Assembly: GCA_017424085.1 (NCBI GenBank)
Contig: JAFPBP010000030.1
Coordinates: 1 to 6,426, forward strand
Direction of reading: 5' to 3'
From: Clostridia bacterium
Lineage (GTDB): Bacteria; Bacillota; Clostridia; Oscillospirales; UBA644
Length of the DNA stretch: 6,426 nt
Shown piece after piece: positions 5,701-6,426 of this stretch (positions are counted from its first letter, which is position 1; each line of letters begins with the position of its first letter). The notes under the pieces were generated by a model. The model saw nothing but the letters and a program-made list of their open reading frames with translations, did not search any database and was not told the DNA's origin. The position numbers were made by a program, and so were the translations under genes.

Positions 5701-6388
5701 TCTGTCCTTCGACCTGCCCACCGCCCGCAGACGTGCCGCAGAGTTAAAGGAAAAGATCCGCGCATTGGGGCACGTGGACGTGACCTCCATTGAGGAATAC
5801 GCCACCGTCAAGGAGCGGCACGATACCCTGTCCGCCCAGTTTGAGGACATCAACAAAGCCAAGGGCGAGCTGGAAAGCATGATCGCCTCTCTGGAAGAAG
5901 AGATGGCAAAGATCTTCGAGGAGCAGCTGCACACCATCAACGAAGCCTTCGCCGAGACCTTCCGCGAGATGTTCAACGGCGGGGAAGCCAAGCTTCGTCT
6001 CGACGCACCCGATAACATCTTGGAATCGGGCGTGGAGATCTACGCGGCGCCTCCGGGGAAGATCATCAAGAATCTGGTGTCCCTGTCGGGCGGCGAGCAG
6101 GCATTGACAGCCATCGCCCTCTACTTCGCCATTCTGAAGATCAAGCCCTCCCCCTTCTGTCTTTTGGACGAGATCGAGGCGGCGCTGGACGACGTGAACG
6201 TTGCCCGCTATGCGGCGTATCTCCACAGACTTTCGGGGAAAACTCAATTCGTCACCATCACCCACCGTCGCGGAACCATGGAGGAAGCCGACAAGCTGTA
6301 CGGCGTGACCATGGTCAACAAGGGAATCTCCCGCGTGATCGCCATCGACGTGGACGAGGTGAGCCGCATGAACTTAGAAAAGCAATAA
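2777..6388 (+). CDS. smc: Chromosome partition/condensation protein SMC
   Basis: This 1203-residue ATPase dimerises and, with the ScpA-ScpB kleisin complex, extrudes and organises the replicated chromosome. The N-terminal head (about 16-180) carries LELQGFKSF, Walker A GPNGSGKS (45-52), the R-loop region LRGAKMEDVIF and the Q-loop VIGQG. Coiled coils run at about 185-510 and 695-1040, with heptads rich in E, K, A and L. The hinge (about 515-690) includes EIALGSGIQNVI and the conserved GGSMTGGS (673-680). The C-terminal head has the ABC signature LSGGEQ (1103-1108), Walker B and D-loop FCLLDEIEAALDD (1127 onward, with catalytic E1132) and the ITHRRGTME switch region. All functional motifs are intact and the length is normal (B. 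subtilis SMC is about 1186). The TTG start is chosen from the ribosome binding site and promoter position, and gives about 14 residues more than usual before the first strand. The stop lies 10 bases before ftsY, as in Firmicutes smc-ftsY operons. Confidence 0.97.
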   Translation: MSNEITTGSGIIPESRLRRLELQGFKSFPDKTVIEFREGITAIVGPNGSGKSNIADALRWVLGETSSKTLRGAKMEDVIFNGTKERKAMGYAEVSICLDNADRMFDIDYAEIVVTRRFYRSGDSEYLLNRAPVRLRDIRELFRDTGLGRDGYSVIGQGMITEIIKAKPADRRFLFEEAAGIAGLKFKKEESARKLNQAQENLVRVGDIITELAERLPSLEDKSRKARKFIEYSGEKKDLELFVWQKQAEKYTEELGKAAEVKKTFDDQLAESAEYFARAAEVEEQQNQRIRDLTVTMDETHTQKSETEAKAAAADAEIMVLNNDLEHLAEEEARLRKEDEQRDALLTVLSDELKQTEKRIAEGNERVAALEQSVAETVARRDSTRQKEEEAGSQASQTARETEELIGQLTALRIRKASEEQSLTDVKGKGHDLTLDGNDADEKLASLKKAQKESKNEADKHASIIQDNANKTEGYRMRYENRKGQADKKDAALQERRIALSKNQSRLQLLSDMEKHFEGFNFAVRTVMQESQRGILRGEMATVASVIDVDPKYAAAIEIALGSGIQNVITEDEACAKNAMLLLKNKNAGRATFLPRTTIKGTRLTVKGLDTEDGYVGLGCDLISYDHKYDAVMAFLLGRTVIAETIDAALEISRRHDRSFRIVTLDGQVVNAGGSMTGGSLSKNTGILTRRNEIESLTEIIGKEEESLKEAEEALRALRREVTAAEQAIAEINAQTEAAKQHLAKAKAEYDSYANYIADLTKENEERELQIRALTLREEQLIGQISETEREIAALTEQIAARETSAKETEELLETLKREQEAISEEMHKINLEVLSEQKTIEQNRTTAESLRLRMEDCGKSEEELLARREENRRKADEARAAILTAEEEKTRLRAEADGLADKIRALSEQRSSVEAEQNRMHAEQKELYEARERLSRESERAQARIEQLTEANESLLAKFWDEYELTLSEVVAMNLSFDLPTARRRAAELKEKIRALGHVDVTSIEEYATVKERHDTLSAQFEDINKAKGELESMIASLEEEMAKIFEEQLHTINEAFAETFREMFNGGEAKLRLDAPDNILESGVEIYAAPPGKIIKNLVSLSGGEQALTAIALYFAILKIKPSPFCLLDEIEAALDDVNVARYAAYLHRLSGKTQFVTITHRRGTMEEADKLYGVTMVNKGISRVIAIDVDEVSRMNLEKQ

Positions 6389-6398
6389 AGGAGCAGTC

Positions 6399-6426
6399 AT
6401 GGGATTTTTTGAAAAGATCAAGCAGG
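6399..6426 (+). CDS. ftsY: Signal recognition particle receptor FtsY, N-terminal fragment (runs off the right edge)
   Basis: Only nine codons are visible, reading MGFFEKIKQ. This matches the usual start of Gram-positive FtsY (MGFF.K.K), the membrane-associated GTPase that receives SRP-ribosome complexes for co-translational membrane insertion. AAAGGAG lies about 6 bases before the ATG, and the start follows the smc stop by 10 bases without a terminator, so the genes are co-transcribed. The smc-ftsY order is typical of Firmicutes and raises confidence despite the short sequence. Confidence 0.8.

Noticed and set aside
5083..6018. A 311-codon leftward serine/arginine-rich open frame inside smc
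   Set aside because: The same coiled-coil artefact; no start signals or conserved motifs.

Overview
The window looks like chromosomal DNA of a low-to-mid GC Gram-positive bacterium, most likely a gut-type clostridium (class Clostridia). The evidence is an smc gene directly followed by the start of ftsY, an L28 protein with two zinc-type CxxC pairs, a clostridial-style SMC head (LSGGEQ..., FCLLDEIEAALDD), an RNase H with a viroplasmin-type N-terminal domain, strong GGAGG-type ribosome binding sites, and sigma-A-like promoters with 17-bp spacers. The genus cannot be set from the sequence alone.

Layout from left to right. Bases 1-71 hold the first 23 codons of a leftward gene that resembles clostridial pyridoxamine/pyridoxal kinases. 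Bases 72-353 are non-coding and structured. They contain a terminator-like hairpin for the operon to the right, a good leftward promoter embedded in that hairpin, and a leader of about 170 nt with two inverted repeats, a possible 22-codon upstream ORF and a cluster of TATCG motifs. Bases 354-2304 hold three tightly packed leftward genes: RNase H (first transcribed), a 115-residue protein I do not recognise, and a metal-dependent amidohydrolase. Upstream of these lies rpmB (L28), also leftward, which has a strong promoter and is separated from the RNase H gene by a stable hairpin with an imperfect T-tract.

The rpmB promoter and a rightward smc promoter sit back to back in the 193-base gap 2584-2776. 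The right half of the window is a complete smc gene (1203 residues, TTG start), followed after 10 bases by the ribosome binding site and first nine codons of ftsY.

Functionally this is mostly housekeeping: ribosome assembly (L28), RNA-DNA hybrid removal (RNase H), chromosome condensation and segregation (SMC), membrane protein targeting (FtsY) and vitamin B6 salvage (the kinase). I see no mobile element, CRISPR array, tRNA or rRNA and no defence system. The parts that most merit a second look are the structured leader before the B6 kinase, the unrecognised 115-residue gene coupled between RNase H and the amidohydrolase, and the smc 5' end (TTG start, N-terminal extension, no rnc upstream).
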